Part shown: one piece after another, positions 9,075-18,990 of the stretch
How positions within the stretch are numbered: position 1 is the first letter of the stretch
Layout of the letters: each line of letters opens with the position of its first letter
Origin: Caballeronia sp. GAFFF1
GTDB lineage: Bacteria; Pseudomonadota; Gammaproteobacteria; Burkholderiales; Burkholderiaceae
Reading direction: 5' to 3'
Length of the DNA: 64,000 nt
Assembly (NCBI RefSeq): GCF_023630705.1
Contig: NZ_JALQEM010000036.1
Span: 1 to 64,000, forward strand
Made by a program: the position numbers and the translations under genes
Notes under the pieces: generated by a model
Database searches by the model: none
Told to the model about the DNA's origin: nothing
Seen by the model: the letters and a program-made list of their open reading frames with translations, nothing else

Positions 9075-9770
9075 ATGACACGCCCCGCCCTGGAATGCCG
9101 CCGCCTTCACAAAACCTATGGTCCCGGCAGAACCATTCTTGCAGGGCTGGACTTCACGCTCGGCGCGAGCGAATTCATCGCGATTATGGGCGATTCGGGC
9201 GTGGGAAAATCCACGCTGCTCAATCTGATCGCAGGCCTCGACGCCCCCGACAGCGGCGAGATTCTGATCGACGGCGTGCCTATCTCCGCGATGAGCGACG
9301 AAGCTGCCACCAAAACCCGGCGCGAAAAGCTCGGCTTCGTGTTTCAGGCGTTTCACGTGCTGCCGCATCTCACGCTGGTGCAGAACGTCGCGGTGCCACT
9401 GCTCCTGAACGGCCTGCCGACCACGCCCGCGCACGGCATGCTCGCCGCCGTCGGTCTCTTCAATCGTCAGAACGATCTCCCGCGCCAGCTTTCCGGCGGC
9501 GAACTTCAGCGCGTGGCCATCGCGCGGGCGCTGGTGCATCGCCCGCGGCTGATACTCGCCGACGAACCGACCGGCAATCTCGATCCGCAAACGGCTCACG
9601 AAATTCTCGGCCTCTTCCACGCCGAAACGAAAGCAACCGGGGCGGCCGCGATCATGGTCACGCATTCGGAAGCCGCCGCCGCGTTCGCGGACCGCGTGCT
9701 GATCCTCGCCGACGGCACGCTGCACGAAGCCGCGTCGCTCGCGGCGTTCAACGAGTCGCGCGCACGATGA
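9075..9770 (+). CDS. ABC transporter ATP-binding protein (LolD/YbbA/MacB-type)
   Basis: About 231 residues with a complete ATPase core: Walker A GDSGVGKST, Q-loop FVFQAFHVLPHLT, signature LSGGELQRVAIARAL, Walker B LILADEPTGNLD and H-loop MVTHS. The sequence resembles ATPases that pair with FtsX/MacB-type permeases, which do mechanical work on lipids, lipoproteins or peptides rather than channel-type transport. Its stop overlaps the permease start (ATGA at 9767), so the two are translationally coupled. A TTG at 9069 two codons earlier is an alternative start, since a GAGG site lies at 9052-9055. Confidence 0.9.
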   Translation: MTRPALECRRLHKTYGPGRTILAGLDFTLGASEFIAIMGDSGVGKSTLLNLIAGLDAPDSGEILIDGVPISAMSDEAATKTRREKLGFVFQAFHVLPHLTLVQNVAVPLLLNGLPTTPAHGMLAAVGLFNRQNDLPRQLSGGELQRVAIARALVHRPRLILADEPTGNLDPQTAHEILGLFHAETKATGAAAIMVTHSEAAAAFADRVLILADGTLHEAASLAAFNESRAR

Positions 9771-12328
9771 CGGCGCGCGCCGCCGGTCATCGCATGCTCG
9801 CGCGCTGGCTGCTGGGCGCTCAATGGCGCAGTCATCGCGGGCGAGCGCTCGTCGCCGTGCTGACGATCGCGCTCGGCGTCGGGCTCGGCTACGCGGTGCA
9901 ACTCATCAATAGCGCGGCCTTCAACGAATTTTCCGCCGCCGCGCGCAGCCTGTCCGGGCAGGCGGATTTGCAGGTGCGCGGCGCGCAACAGTTCATCGAC
10001 GAGCGCCTTTATCCGATGCTCGCCATGCGCCGGGGCGTCGTCGTGGCGAGCCCCGTGCTCGAACTCGATGTCGCGGTGCCGAAGCAAACCGCGCCGCTCA
10101 AGGTGCTCGGCATCGACGTGTTCCGCGCGAAGCGCATCGCGCCCGATCTGACCGGCGTGCCGTCGCCGCAGACGCCGCTCGACGTCTTGTCGGACGACGC
10201 CATCTTTCTCTCGACGGCCGCGCAGCAATGGCTGAACACGCGCGTCGGCGCGGACGTCGATTTGCAGAACGGCACTTCGCCGGTGCGCTTGCGCGTGGCG
10301 GGCGGCATCGTGCGGGCCTTGGCCGGCCAGCGTATCGGCGTGATGGATATTGCGGCCGTGCAGTCGCGTTTCGGCGTGCAGGGGCGGCTCTCCCGCGTGG
10401 ACCTGCAACTGGCGCGCGGGGTCGATCGCGAAGCGTTTCGCCGCGCGTTGCAGGATGAACTGGGCCCGCGCTTCGTCGTCGCGGAGACGCGCGACACCGA
10501 AAGCCGCACGGACAGGCTGTCGCGCGCCTACCGCATCAACATGAACGTGCTCGCGCTGGTTGCGCTCTTCACCGGCGCGTTCCTCGTCTTCTCGACGCAG
10601 GCGGCGGGCGTCGTGCGACGCCGCGCGCAGTTCGCGATGCTGCGCGTGCTCGGCATGACGCGCGGCCAGCTCGTGCGGCAGATCATGTCCGAAGGCGCGT
10701 TGCTCGGCGTGGCGGGCGCGCTGTTGGGCATCGCGCTCGGCTTTGCGGTGGCCGGGCTCGCGCTGCGCTTTTTCGGCAGCGATCTCGGCGGCGGCTACTT
10801 CCCGGGCGTGCAGCCGCGCGTGCATTTCGAGCCGGTTTCGACCGCGATCTTTCTGGCGCTCGGCTTGGGCGTCGCGCTCGCGGGCACCTTCGTTCCCGCG
10901 CTCGAAGCGGTTCGCGCGCGCCCTGCGCCGGCCCTGAAAGCGGGCAGCGAGGAAGCCGCGCTCTCGCCGCTTTCGACGCCGTGGCCCGCGCTCCTGTGTC
11001 TCGTCGCGGGCGCGGCGCTCACGCAGGCGCCGCCCATCGACGATGCGCCCATCGCGGGTTATCTCGCCGTCGCGCTGCTGCTGGTGGGCGGCATCGCGCT
11101 GATGCCGCGGCTCACGGCGATGGTCTTCGGCGCGGCGAGCGCGGCCTACGCGTGGCTGCGCCGCAATCATGGTCGCAGCGCGGTGGGCACGCTCGCGCTC
11201 GCGCGGCTCGCGAACGCCCCGGGCCAGGCGTCGATTGCAATGGGCGGCGTGCTGTCGAGCTTCACGCTGATCGTCGCGATGGCGATCATGGTGGCGAGCT
11301 TCCGGATATCGGTCGTGGACTGGCTGGAGCATCTGCTTTCCGCCGATGTCTACGCGCGGCTCGCATCCACCGGCGATACGGGCGGCCTCACGCCGCAGCA
11401 GCAGGCGCAGATCGCGGCCACCGGCGGCGTCGCGCGGGCGGCGTTCTCGCGCTCGTCGCAGGTGACGCTCGATGCCTCGAAACCGCCCGTCGCGGTGATC
11501 GCCCGCGAGATCAACGGCGCGGACCCCGGCGCGATGCTGCAAATGACCGGCGCGACGCTGCCGCCCGAAGCCTGGCGGGCCGACGAAACGCCGGTGTGGG
11601 CGTCCGAGGCGATGGCCGATCTCTACGGCTATCGCACCGGCCAGCGCGTGACGCTGCCGCTCGGCGGCGCGGACGAACATTTCGTCGTGGCGGGCATCTG
11701 GCGCGACTACGTGCGGCAGACGGGCGCGCTGCAACTGCGGCTCGCGGACTATCGGCGGCTGACGGGCGACATGGGCGCAACCGAAGTGGCCATCACGCTG
11801 CGCCCGGGCGTGCGGGCAGGGCAGGTCATCGCGGCGCTGCAAAGCCTGCCGTTCGGCGACGCGCTGGAGTTCTCGCAGCCCGGCGACATCCGCTCGCGCA
11901 CGCTGACCATCTTCGACCGCAGCTTCGCAGTGACATACCTGCTCGAAGCGGTGGCGATCATCATCGGCTTGTTCGGCGTCGCGGCGACGTTCTCGGTCCA
12001 GACGCTCGCGCGCTCGCGCGAATTCGGCATGCTGCGCCATGTCGGCGTGACGCGAAAGCAGATCCTCGCGCTGCTCGCCTCCGAAGGCGGCCTGCTGACG
12101 CTGCTCGGCATTGCCATGGGCTGCGTGCTCGGCTTCGCCATCAGTCTGATCCTCGTTTTCGTGGTCAATCCGCAATCGTTCCACTGGACCATGTCGCTGC
12201 ATGTGCCGTGGACGATGCTCGTCGTCATCGGCGTGGTGATGCTCGTGTCTTCCTGTACGACGGCGGTGCTGGCGGGGCGGCGCGCCGTATCGGTCGATGC
12301 GGTGCGCGCCGTGCGGGAGGACTGGTGA
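9767..12328 (+). CDS. FtsX-like ABC transporter permease, two-module fusion
   Basis: 853 residues. The membrane plan is TM1 (residues ~25-45), a large periplasmic domain to ~260, three TMs with an FtsX domain (LRVLGMTRGQLVRQIMSEGALLG), then two or three TMs, a second periplasmic domain, and a second FtsX module near the C-terminus (LRHVGVTRKQILALLASEGG). Ten TMs is typical of the duplicated AttFG/YbbP-type permeases. It works with the ATPase directly upstream. The overlap with the AttH-like gene downstream (TGATG) makes this a three-gene operon similar in content to attEFGH-type loci. The substrate is not known. Confidence 0.88.
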   Translation: MTARAAGHRMLARWLLGAQWRSHRGRALVAVLTIALGVGLGYAVQLINSAAFNEFSAAARSLSGQADLQVRGAQQFIDERLYPMLAMRRGVVVASPVLELDVAVPKQTAPLKVLGIDVFRAKRIAPDLTGVPSPQTPLDVLSDDAIFLSTAAQQWLNTRVGADVDLQNGTSPVRLRVAGGIVRALAGQRIGVMDIAAVQSRFGVQGRLSRVDLQLARGVDREAFRRALQDELGPRFVVAETRDTESRTDRLSRAYRINMNVLALVALFTGAFLVFSTQAAGVVRRRAQFAMLRVLGMTRGQLVRQIMSEGALLGVAGALLGIALGFAVAGLALRFFGSDLGGGYFPGVQPRVHFEPVSTAIFLALGLGVALAGTFVPALEAVRARPAPALKAGSEEAALSPLSTPWPALLCLVAGAALTQAPPIDDAPIAGYLAVALLLVGGIALMPRLTAMVFGAASAAYAWLRRNHGRSAVGTLALARLANAPGQASIAMGGVLSSFTLIVAMAIMVASFRISVVDWLEHLLSADVYARLASTGDTGGLTPQQQAQIAATGGVARAAFSRSSQVTLDASKPPVAVIAREINGADPGAMLQMTGATLPPEAWRADETPVWASEAMADLYGYRTGQRVTLPLGGADEHFVVAGIWRDYVRQTGALQLRLADYRRLTGDMGATEVAITLRPGVRAGQVIAALQSLPFGDALEFSQPGDIRSRTLTIFDRSFAVTYLLEAVAIIIGLFGVAATFSVQTLARSREFGMLRHVGVTRKQILALLASEGGLLTLLGIAMGCVLGFAISLILVFVVNPQSFHWTMSLHVPWTMLVVIGVVMLVSSCTTAVLAGRRAVSVDAVRAVREDW

Positions 12329-13431
12329 TGCGCTCGTTGCTCGCGATGCTTTCGGCGCTGGCCGCGTTCTTTTCGACGAGCGCGCTCGCCGCCGATGCGC
12401 CGTTCGCGGCGGTCGAGCCAGGCCGGGCGATCGACTGGCCGCAGGACAGCGGCGCGCATCCCGCGTACCGCACGGAGTGGTGGTATGCGACCGGCTGGCT
12501 GCAAACGCCGGACAAGAAGCCGCTCGGCTTCCAGATCACCTTCTTTCGCTCGAATACCGGCAAGGGCGGCGGCGGCGCGTTCGATCCGTCGCAGGTCATC
12601 GTCGCGCACGCCGCGCTCTCCGATCCGGCGTTCGGGCGGCTCGTGCACGATCAGGACATCGCGCGGCAGGGTTTTGGGCTCGCGTATGCGGCGAACGGCA
12701 ACACCGACGTCAAGCTCGACGCATGGCGCATGGTTCGCGAAGCGGATGGCCGCTACGCCGTGAGCGCAGATGCCGCCGGCTTCGCGCTGCATCTCACGTT
12801 CACGCCGACGCAGCCGCCGATGGTTCAGGGCGAGCGCGGTTATTCGCGCAAGGGGCCGTCGCCGGAAGAAGCGAGCTATTACTACAGCGAACCGCAATTG
12901 CAGGTGACGGGAAGCGTCACGCGGCCCTCCGCGAAAGGCCGGGGCGATACGGTCGATGTCACCGGCAGCGCGTGGCTGGATCACGAGTGGTCGAGCACCT
13001 TGCTCCCCGCGGACGCCGCCGGCTGGGACTGGCTCGGCGCGAACCTCGACGACGGTTCCGCGCTGATGGCGTTCAAAGTTCGCAGCCGCGATGGCCGCGC
13101 GGTCTGGGCGCACGCGGCGCTGCGCGACCGCGATGGCCGCACGACGCGGTTCGGCCCCAACAATGTCGAGTTCACGCCGGAGCGCCAGTGGCGCTCGCCG
13201 CGCACGAACACGCGCTATCCGGTCGCGATGACGGTGCGCGTCGGCGCGATGCGCTGGCGTCTTGCGCCGCTCATCGACGATCAGGAACTCGACTCGCGTG
13301 AATCCACCGGCGCGGTGTACTGGGAAGGCGCCGTGACGGTGAAGGGCGAAGGTCAGGCCGAAGGCAAGGGCGGACGCGGCTATCTCGAACTCACGGGCTA
13401 CGGCAAAGAGGCCGAAGCAGGGAAGCGGTGA
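12328..13431 (+). CDS. AttH/CrtC-like lipocalin-fold exported protein
   Basis: 367 residues with a signal peptide (cleavage after ALA near residue 22). A conserved block follows: WPQDSGAHPAYRTEWWYATGW, GFQITFFRSN, VAHAALSDP, and later GSAWLDHEWSS with a C-terminal YWEGAV. These are hallmarks of the AttH/carotenoid 1,2-hydratase (CrtC) lipocalin-like family. Family members in ABC operons are periplasmic or outer-membrane-linked and probably handle a hydrophobic ligand. The start overlaps the permease stop by one base. No lipobox Cys is present, so it is probably soluble periplasmic. Confidence 0.87.
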   Translation: MRSLLAMLSALAAFFSTSALAADAPFAAVEPGRAIDWPQDSGAHPAYRTEWWYATGWLQTPDKKPLGFQITFFRSNTGKGGGGAFDPSQVIVAHAALSDPAFGRLVHDQDIARQGFGLAYAANGNTDVKLDAWRMVREADGRYAVSADAAGFALHLTFTPTQPPMVQGERGYSRKGPSPEEASYYYSEPQLQVTGSVTRPSAKGRGDTVDVTGSAWLDHEWSSTLLPADAAGWDWLGANLDDGSALMAFKVRSRDGRAVWAHAALRDRDGRTTRFGPNNVEFTPERQWRSPRTNTRYPVAMTVRVGAMRWRLAPLIDDQELDSRESTGAVYWEGAVTVKGEGQAEGKGGRGYLELTGYGKEAEAGKR

Positions 13432-13508
13432 CGAAGCGGCCGCCAGCAAGAACCCCAAAATAGGCCGACAATATAGGGGTTTACGCAAATTCACCGCCTC
13501 GACTCATC

Positions 13509-14723
13509 ATGTCCGACTTAGCCAGCCCTCTTCGCCGCCGCACCGAGATCAACCCGAAGCCGTTGACCGTGGCCTGCCTCCTTCTACTTGCCGGTGTGCT
13601 CTATCTCGCGCAGACTGCGGGCGCGCGTCAGGCCGCGTTGTACGTCGTCGGCGCGCTGCTCGGCGTCGCGCTCTATCACGCCGCCTTCGGCTTCACTTCC
13701 GCGTGGCGCGTTTTCATTGCCGATGGCCGCGGCGCCGGCCTGCGCGCGCAAATGCTCATGCTGGCCGTGGGCGTCGCGTTGTTCTTTCCCGCGCTGTCCG
13801 CCGGGTCGCTCTTCGGCATGCCTGTGAGCGGGCTCGTGTCGCCTGCGGGAACGTCGGTCATCGTGGGCGCGTTTCTCTTCGGCATCGGCATGCAACTGGG
13901 CGGCGGCTGCGCATCCGGCACGCTCTATACGGTCGGCGGCGGCAGCACGCGCATGATCGTGACGCTTGCCGCGTTCATCGTCGGATCGGTGATCGCGACC
14001 GCGCATATGCCGTTCTGGACCGGGCTGCCTTCGTTGCAGCCCATCTCGCTCGTGAAGTCGCTGGGCCTCGCGCCCGCGCTCGCCGTCAACTGGATCGTGT
14101 TCGCGCTGATCGCCGCGCTGACGGTCGTCATCGAGAAGCGCCGGCACGGCAAGCTCGTCGCCGCGCACGTGCAGCCAGCGCACACGTCGCCGTGGCTGCA
14201 TGGTCCGTGGCCGCTCTTGGCCGGCGCGCTGGCGCTCGCGGTGCTCAACTTCGCCACGCTCGCGCTGTCGGGCCGGCCGTGGGGCGTCACGTCCGCGTTC
14301 GCGCTGTGGGGCGCGAAGGCGGCGTCCGCTATCGGCTTCGACGTTGCGAGCTGGCCGTACTGGATGAGCAAGCCGAACGCCGCGGCGCTCGCCGCGCCGG
14401 TTTCGCACGATGTGACGTCCGTGATGGATATCGGCATCGTGCTCGGCGCGATGCTCGCCGCCGCGCTCGCGGGCCGCTACGCGCCGGTCTGGCGCGTGCC
14501 GATGCGCTCGCTGATCGCTGCCATCGTCGGCGGTCTGCTGCTCGGCTACGGCGCGCGGCTCGCATACGGATGCAATATCGGCGCGTACTTCAGCGGCATC
14601 GTGTCGGGCAGCCTGCACGGCTGGCTGTGGCTCGTGGCGGCGTTCTTCGGCAACGTGCTCGGCACGCGCCTGCGCCCGCTCTTCGGGCTGGAAGTCGAAC
14701 GCGTCAGGCCGACGGCCTGTTAA
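13509..14723 (+). CDS. YeeE/YedE family membrane protein (thiosulfate/sulfur-compound transporter)
   Basis: 404 residues with about ten TM helices and two internally similar halves. Each half carries the Cys motif of the family: GGGCASGTLYTVGGGS (about residues 133-148) and AYGCNIGAYFSGI (about 354-366). In YeeE these conserved Cys residues relay thiosulfate through the inner membrane, so uptake of a reduced sulfur compound is likely. No TusA-like or rhodanese partner is adjacent. It lies 77 bases after the AttH-like gene and probably has its own promoter, since the intergenic is A+T-richer than the flanks. Confidence 0.87.
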   Translation: MSDLASPLRRRTEINPKPLTVACLLLLAGVLYLAQTAGARQAALYVVGALLGVALYHAAFGFTSAWRVFIADGRGAGLRAQMLMLAVGVALFFPALSAGSLFGMPVSGLVSPAGTSVIVGAFLFGIGMQLGGGCASGTLYTVGGGSTRMIVTLAAFIVGSVIATAHMPFWTGLPSLQPISLVKSLGLAPALAVNWIVFALIAALTVVIEKRRHGKLVAAHVQPAHTSPWLHGPWPLLAGALALAVLNFATLALSGRPWGVTSAFALWGAKAASAIGFDVASWPYWMSKPNAAALAAPVSHDVTSVMDIGIVLGAMLAAALAGRYAPVWRVPMRSLIAAIVGGLLLGYGARLAYGCNIGAYFSGIVSGSLHGWLWLVAAFFGNVLGTRLRPLFGLEVERVRPTAC

Positions 14724-14727
14724 GAAG

Positions 14728-15375
14728 TCAACGCGCCGGCCACCGGTTCTCGAAGACGCATTCTTCGTGCGGCCGGCGCGTGGCCCACCCTTCGGTTTCC
14801 AGCATCGGCGCGTCGTAGAACCGCTCGACGTGTCCTACGCAGAGAATCGCCACGGGCCGCGCGCCTGCGGGCATCGCGAGCACGTCGGCAATTTCGCGCG
14901 GGTCGAAAAGCGACACCCATCCCATGCCGATGCCTTCCGCGCGCGCCGCCAGCCACATGTTCTGAATGGCGCAGGCCACCGACGCCAGATCCATCTCGGG
15001 CAGCGTCCGGCGGCCGAACACATGGCGCTCGCGGCCGTCCATCAGCGCCATGACGAGCACCTCCGCGCAATCGCGCATGCCCTCGACCTTCAACTTCATG
15101 AACGCATCGCGCCGCTCGCCGAGCGCATCGGCGGTCAGCAGACGCTCGCGCTCGACCGCCGCATGAAGTTGCGCGCGAATCTCGGGGCATGTGATCCGGA
15201 CGATACGCCACGGCTGCATGAAGCCGACGCTCGGCGCATGCAACGCGGCGTCGATGAGCCGCTGCATCACGGGCGGCGCAACAGGATCGCTCACGAAATG
15301 GCGCATGTCGCGGCGCTCCTGAATGGCGCGGTATACGGCGTTGCGTTCCGATTCGCTGAAGGTCTGGTTATCCAT
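14728..15375 (-). CDS. bluB: 5,6-dimethylbenzimidazole synthase BluB
   Basis: 215 residues of the nitroreductase-like fold. The N-terminus carries RRDMRHF and HAPSVGFMQPWRIV, and the C-terminal part RPVAILCVGHVERFYDAPMLE, all typical of BluB. BluB breaks down reduced FMN with O2 to give the lower ligand of cobalamin; the catalytic Asp is in the early RRDMRxF region. The ATG at 15375 (MDNQTFSE) fits the family start. It lies convergent with and only 4 bases from the YeeE gene. No other cobalamin genes are nearby. Confidence 0.9.
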   Translation of the reverse strand: MDNQTFSESERNAVYRAIQERRDMRHFVSDPVAPPVMQRLIDAALHAPSVGFMQPWRIVRITCPEIRAQLHAAVERERLLTADALGERRDAFMKLKVEGMRDCAEVLVMALMDGRERHVFGRRTLPEMDLASVACAIQNMWLAARAEGIGMGWVSLFDPREIADVLAMPAGARPVAILCVGHVERFYDAPMLETEGWATRRPHEECVFENRWPAR

Positions 15376-15597
15376 GGTCTCGAAGAAATTGCGGTACCGC
15401 CACTCTATCCGCATCGCGGTTTGCCGGACAGCCGACCTTCGCTCAGTACGCCTTGCATTTGCATAACGGTGCGGTAGCCCACCTTCGCGGCGAGGAAAAT
15501 CAGCGAACATGCGCGAGGCTGTCCGGAACAGTCGCCTGACCGATATCAGTCTCGTGCGAGCTGCGGGGCTGGGTCGACACATCGTCTGGAGATCGCC

Positions 15598-16785
15598 ATG
15601 TTCAACGAACCCGTTCTGCGCCGCGGTGTACGCTGGATGCTGCTCGTCGTGATGTATTACGTGGTCGCGGCGGCATCGTACAACGGTTATTTCACGAAGT
15701 GGCAATTCCGCGACCAGACGCCGGAATGGGCGTTGCCCGCCATGCTCGATGGCACGATCGATCGTCCCTTCGTTTATCGCCAGTTATTGCCGATGCTCGC
15801 GAACGGCGTCGAACGCGCCATGCCGGAGAAGCTGAAGACGAAAGTCGACGCGCTTCTGATGGACGACAACCGGACGCATCACCCGATCACATGGTTCTAC
15901 CCGAGCGCCGTCGACGCGCGTAATCCCCAGTACGCGCTGCGTTATTACCTGATCTTCGGCATGTCGTTCACCGCGCTTTTTCTCGCGATGTTCGCCATGC
16001 GCGCCGTCTGCCTGACCTTGCAGGCGGACAGAACCGCCAGCACGCTCGCACCGATGGCGCTCGCCGCGGTCTTCCCGCTGATATTGACCGACGGCGCCTA
16101 TTTCTACGACTTCCCCGAACTGCTTTTCATGATGCTCGCGGTATGGCTCGCGGCGACCGGCCGAGCGTTATGGCTAATTCCGCTCACGGCCATCGCGACC
16201 TTGAACAAGGAATCGTTTCTCTTCTTCGTGCTCACGTTGTTTCCGTTTCTTCATGCGCGACTTTCTTTGCGTCGTGCCGTGATCGCGCAGGCGGTGTTGC
16301 TCGCCATCGCGGCGGCCGTCAATGTGGCCGTCAAGCTGAAATATGCGGGAAATAGCGGCGATGTCGCGCAGTTTCATCTATTTCATAATCTCGACTTTCT
16401 GATTCATCCATTGAGCTATCTGCGCTTCGAATACAACTATGGCGTCGTGATGTCGAAGGGTTTCAACGTCATCAACATCGTGATTGCCGTTGTTCTGCTG
16501 CGCTCGGGATGGAGCAAGCTGCCGCTCGTATTCCGGCGTCATGTATGGATTGCGCTGGCCGTGAACGTGCCGCTTTTCATCACGTTCGGATTCCACGATG
16601 AATTGCGCAATCTGAGCATGTTGATCGTGGGCCTTCTCATGATTCTGTGCGTGAACATTGCACTCCTCTTGGCGTACGAGCGCGCGGGCGCAACCGCGGC
16701 GGCGGATGCGCGAAGCGATGTGCCCGACACGCCCGCCGCGACGCCACTGCGCGAGCGCAACGCCATGGCCCGTTCCTCTCGTTGA
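15598..16785 (+). CDS. Polytopic membrane protein at edge of the polysaccharide locus
   Basis: 395 residues with about eight to ten predicted TM helices (for example residues 11-28, 120-140, 150-170, 190-206, 215-225, 300-316). A soluble loop around 45-110 contains RPFVYRQLLPML. The pattern resembles integral-membrane proteins of polysaccharide loci, such as polymerase-like or lipid-linked glycosyltransferase-like DUFs, but I cannot name a family. It is followed after 39 bases by the polysaccharide deacetylase on the same strand and is probably co-transcribed with it. The C-terminus is an alanine/arginine-rich cytosolic tail. Confidence 0.7.
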   Translation: MFNEPVLRRGVRWMLLVVMYYVVAAASYNGYFTKWQFRDQTPEWALPAMLDGTIDRPFVYRQLLPMLANGVERAMPEKLKTKVDALLMDDNRTHHPITWFYPSAVDARNPQYALRYYLIFGMSFTALFLAMFAMRAVCLTLQADRTASTLAPMALAAVFPLILTDGAYFYDFPELLFMMLAVWLAATGRALWLIPLTAIATLNKESFLFFVLTLFPFLHARLSLRRAVIAQAVLLAIAAAVNVAVKLKYAGNSGDVAQFHLFHNLDFLIHPLSYLRFEYNYGVVMSKGFNVINIVIAVVLLRSGWSKLPLVFRRHVWIALAVNVPLFITFGFHDELRNLSMLIVGLLMILCVNIALLLAYERAGATAAADARSDVPDTPAATPLRERNAMARSSR

Positions 16786-16824
16786 TCCACCGTAGCCGCG
16801 CGTATTTTGTCGGGAGACCGATTC

Positions 16825-17844
16825 ATGCCATTCGATCACGGCGTCTTCACCGTTTCTCTCGACTTCGAGTTGCTATGGGGCGTGCGCGAAACGCGCACCA
16901 TCGAAAGCTACGGGGACAACCTGCGCGGCGTGCGGCGCGCCATTCCCGAGATGCTTCGCGTGTTCGGCGCAAGCGGCATTCACGCGACGTGGGCGACGGT
17001 AGGCTTCCTGTTTCATCGCGATGTCGCGGAACTGAAGGCGAATCTGCCGGATGCGCGGCCGCGCTATACGCGGCCGGGCATATCGCCCTATGAGTACATC
17101 GAAGCTGCGCGCGATCTCGATCCGCTCTATCACTTCGCGCCGGAACTGATCGAGCGCATTGCGCGCCAGCCGGGACAGGCCATCGGCACGCATACGTACT
17201 CGCACTACTATTGCCTGGAAGAGGGACAGGGCCTGCGCGAATTCGAAGCCGATCTCGCGCGCGCCGTCGAAGTGGCGCGGCGCGCGGGCGTGTACGTGCG
17301 AAGCATCGTGTTTCCGCGCAACCAGTGCAACGACGCATACCTCGCTTCGCTTAGCCGCTTCGGGGTGCTGTGTTATCGAGGAACGCAAGAGGGGCACGCC
17401 TATGCGGCGTCCGACAAGGCAGGACAGAGCCGGCTCAAGCGAGCGACGCGCCTGCTCGACGCATACATCGACCTCTCCGGCCACAACACCTATGCGCTCG
17501 ACGACTGCTATCGCGCGATGCCGTTCAATTTCCCGGCGAGCAGCTTCTTGAGGCCGTATAAGCGCAAAACGGCGTGGCTGGACAGTTTTCGCCTGAAGCG
17601 AATCACCGACGCGATGACCTACGCGGCCATCAACAAGCGGCTCTATCACCTGTGGTGGCATCCGCACAACTTCGGGCGCGACACGGCGCAAAACATCGCG
17701 TTCCTGCAGCGCATCGCGGACCACTACGCGCATCTGCGCGACAAGTACGAATTCGTGTCGATGAACATGGAAGAGCTGTGCGCGCTCGCCGCCCATCATC
17801 GGACGAACGAGCCCGAGTACAGCGCATCCGAAGCGGCGACCTGA
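16825..17844 (+). CDS. Polysaccharide deacetylase family protein (NodB-like fold)
   Basis: 339 residues. The opening VSLDFELLWGV supplies the catalytic/metal Asp. The segment GTHTYSHYYC gives the HxxxH metal-binding pair, and HLWWHPHNFG near residue 280 the late His motif. It would remove N- or O-acyl groups from a nascent or exported polysaccharide. There is no signal peptide, so it may act in the cytosol on lipid-linked intermediates. GGGAGA precedes the ATG at 16825. It faces the WecA-like gene tail to tail. Its position in a locus with two acyltransferases fits adjustment of sugar acylation. Confidence 0.85.
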   Translation: MPFDHGVFTVSLDFELLWGVRETRTIESYGDNLRGVRRAIPEMLRVFGASGIHATWATVGFLFHRDVAELKANLPDARPRYTRPGISPYEYIEAARDLDPLYHFAPELIERIARQPGQAIGTHTYSHYYCLEEGQGLREFEADLARAVEVARRAGVYVRSIVFPRNQCNDAYLASLSRFGVLCYRGTQEGHAYAASDKAGQSRLKRATRLLDAYIDLSGHNTYALDDCYRAMPFNFPASSFLRPYKRKTAWLDSFRLKRITDAMTYAAINKRLYHLWWHPHNFGRDTAQNIAFLQRIADHYAHLRDKYEFVSMNMEELCALAAHHRTNEPEYSASEAAT

Positions 17845-17862
17845 GCCGCTGCTTCCGTTCCG

Positions 17863-18990
17863 TCAGCGCCGCGTCTCCTGCGACGTGGCCGGCGTGATCG
17901 ACGAATGGCCGACCAGGAAGCGCGGTGTCCTGAAATGCACGATGCACGTGTAGAACCACACGTAGACGCTCACGAATACGAGGTCGGTGGCGAATAGCGC
18001 GACGGGCTCGTTCCAGAACAACGACGCAGGCACGACGCCTACCGAGCACAGCACCCACAGATAAGGCGACGTGCGCGCATTGCGGCGTCCGCGCTGCCGT
18101 ACATCGCGATAATCCGCGCCCCGTAGTGCAATGCGCCGATACACGAGCGTATGCAGATGCACGCCGTCCGGTTCGCTGACCGGCCGCCCGCGCACCAACT
18201 TGCGCCGATAGATCGAGAAGATGGTTTCGAACAGCGGATAGATGGCGACCACGGCCGCGTACCACGCCGAAACCGCCGGGTGGCGCGCGATCAGGAGTAC
18301 GAGCAGTTCCGCCATGACGAAGCCGATGAAATAGGCGCCGCCATCGCCGAGAAAGATCGCGGCGCCCGGATAGTTCCAGACGGCGAAACCGAGGATGGTG
18401 CCGATCATCGTCAATGCAACGCTCATGATGAGCCAGTCGCCCACTTGATGCGCGACAAAGCCTATCGAGCCGAAGATGAGGATGGACGATACCGAAGCGA
18501 GGCCGTTCATGCCGTCGATCAGGTTGATCGCATTGGTGAGCCCCGACACCGTGAGCACGGTTAGCGCGATGGCGAGCGGCATCAGCGCGAGACCGCGATC
18601 GACGATCGGCAAATCTACGCGCCCGATCACGGCATTCAACGCATAGACGCCGCCGATCGCGCCCGCCATCGCCGCGAGCAACCTTGCGCGCGGGCTCACG
18701 CGCTTGGTCAAGTCCTCCACGCAGCCTGCCGCGAACGGCACCGCCGCGCATGCGAGCAGCAACAAAGACTCGCCGCGCGGGTTCGCGCCGAATAGCCCGC
18801 CCATGACAAAGGTAATACCCGTTCCTCCGATGATTGCGATGCCGCCGACACGCGGAACCGGAAACGCATGATTTTTCTGCACTCCCGTGAGATCGTTGTC
18901 GAGCCATCTCGATCCCGCATGGCTCGTGTATTTCACGATCAGAAGAGTCAGACAAAACGAAGTGAAGCAGCCGAGGGCAAGGTTCAGCAT
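17863..18990 (-). CDS. WecA/MraY-like undecaprenyl-phosphate sugar-1-phosphate transferase
   Basis: 375 residues, about ten TM helices. Family motifs are in order: NHAFPVPRVGG, GCVEDLTKRVSP (metal-binding Asp region), NAINLIDGMNGLA, FLGDGGAYFIGF and a C-terminal HLHTLVYRR in place of HIHH. The family transfers an N-acetylhexosamine-1-phosphate or similar sugar to undecaprenyl phosphate at the inner face of the inner membrane and so starts repeat-unit synthesis. Here it is the only candidate initiating enzyme of the polysaccharide locus. The start at 18990 is the first ATG before TM1. Confidence 0.9.
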   Translation of the reverse strand: MLNLALGCFTSFCLTLLIVKYTSHAGSRWLDNDLTGVQKNHAFPVPRVGGIAIIGGTGITFVMGGLFGANPRGESLLLLACAAVPFAAGCVEDLTKRVSPRARLLAAMAGAIGGVYALNAVIGRVDLPIVDRGLALMPLAIALTVLTVSGLTNAINLIDGMNGLASVSSILIFGSIGFVAHQVGDWLIMSVALTMIGTILGFAVWNYPGAAIFLGDGGAYFIGFVMAELLVLLIARHPAVSAWYAAVVAIYPLFETIFSIYRRKLVRGRPVSEPDGVHLHTLVYRRIALRGADYRDVRQRGRRNARTSPYLWVLCSVGVVPASLFWNEPVALFATDLVFVSVYVWFYTCIVHFRTPRFLVGHSSITPATSQETRR

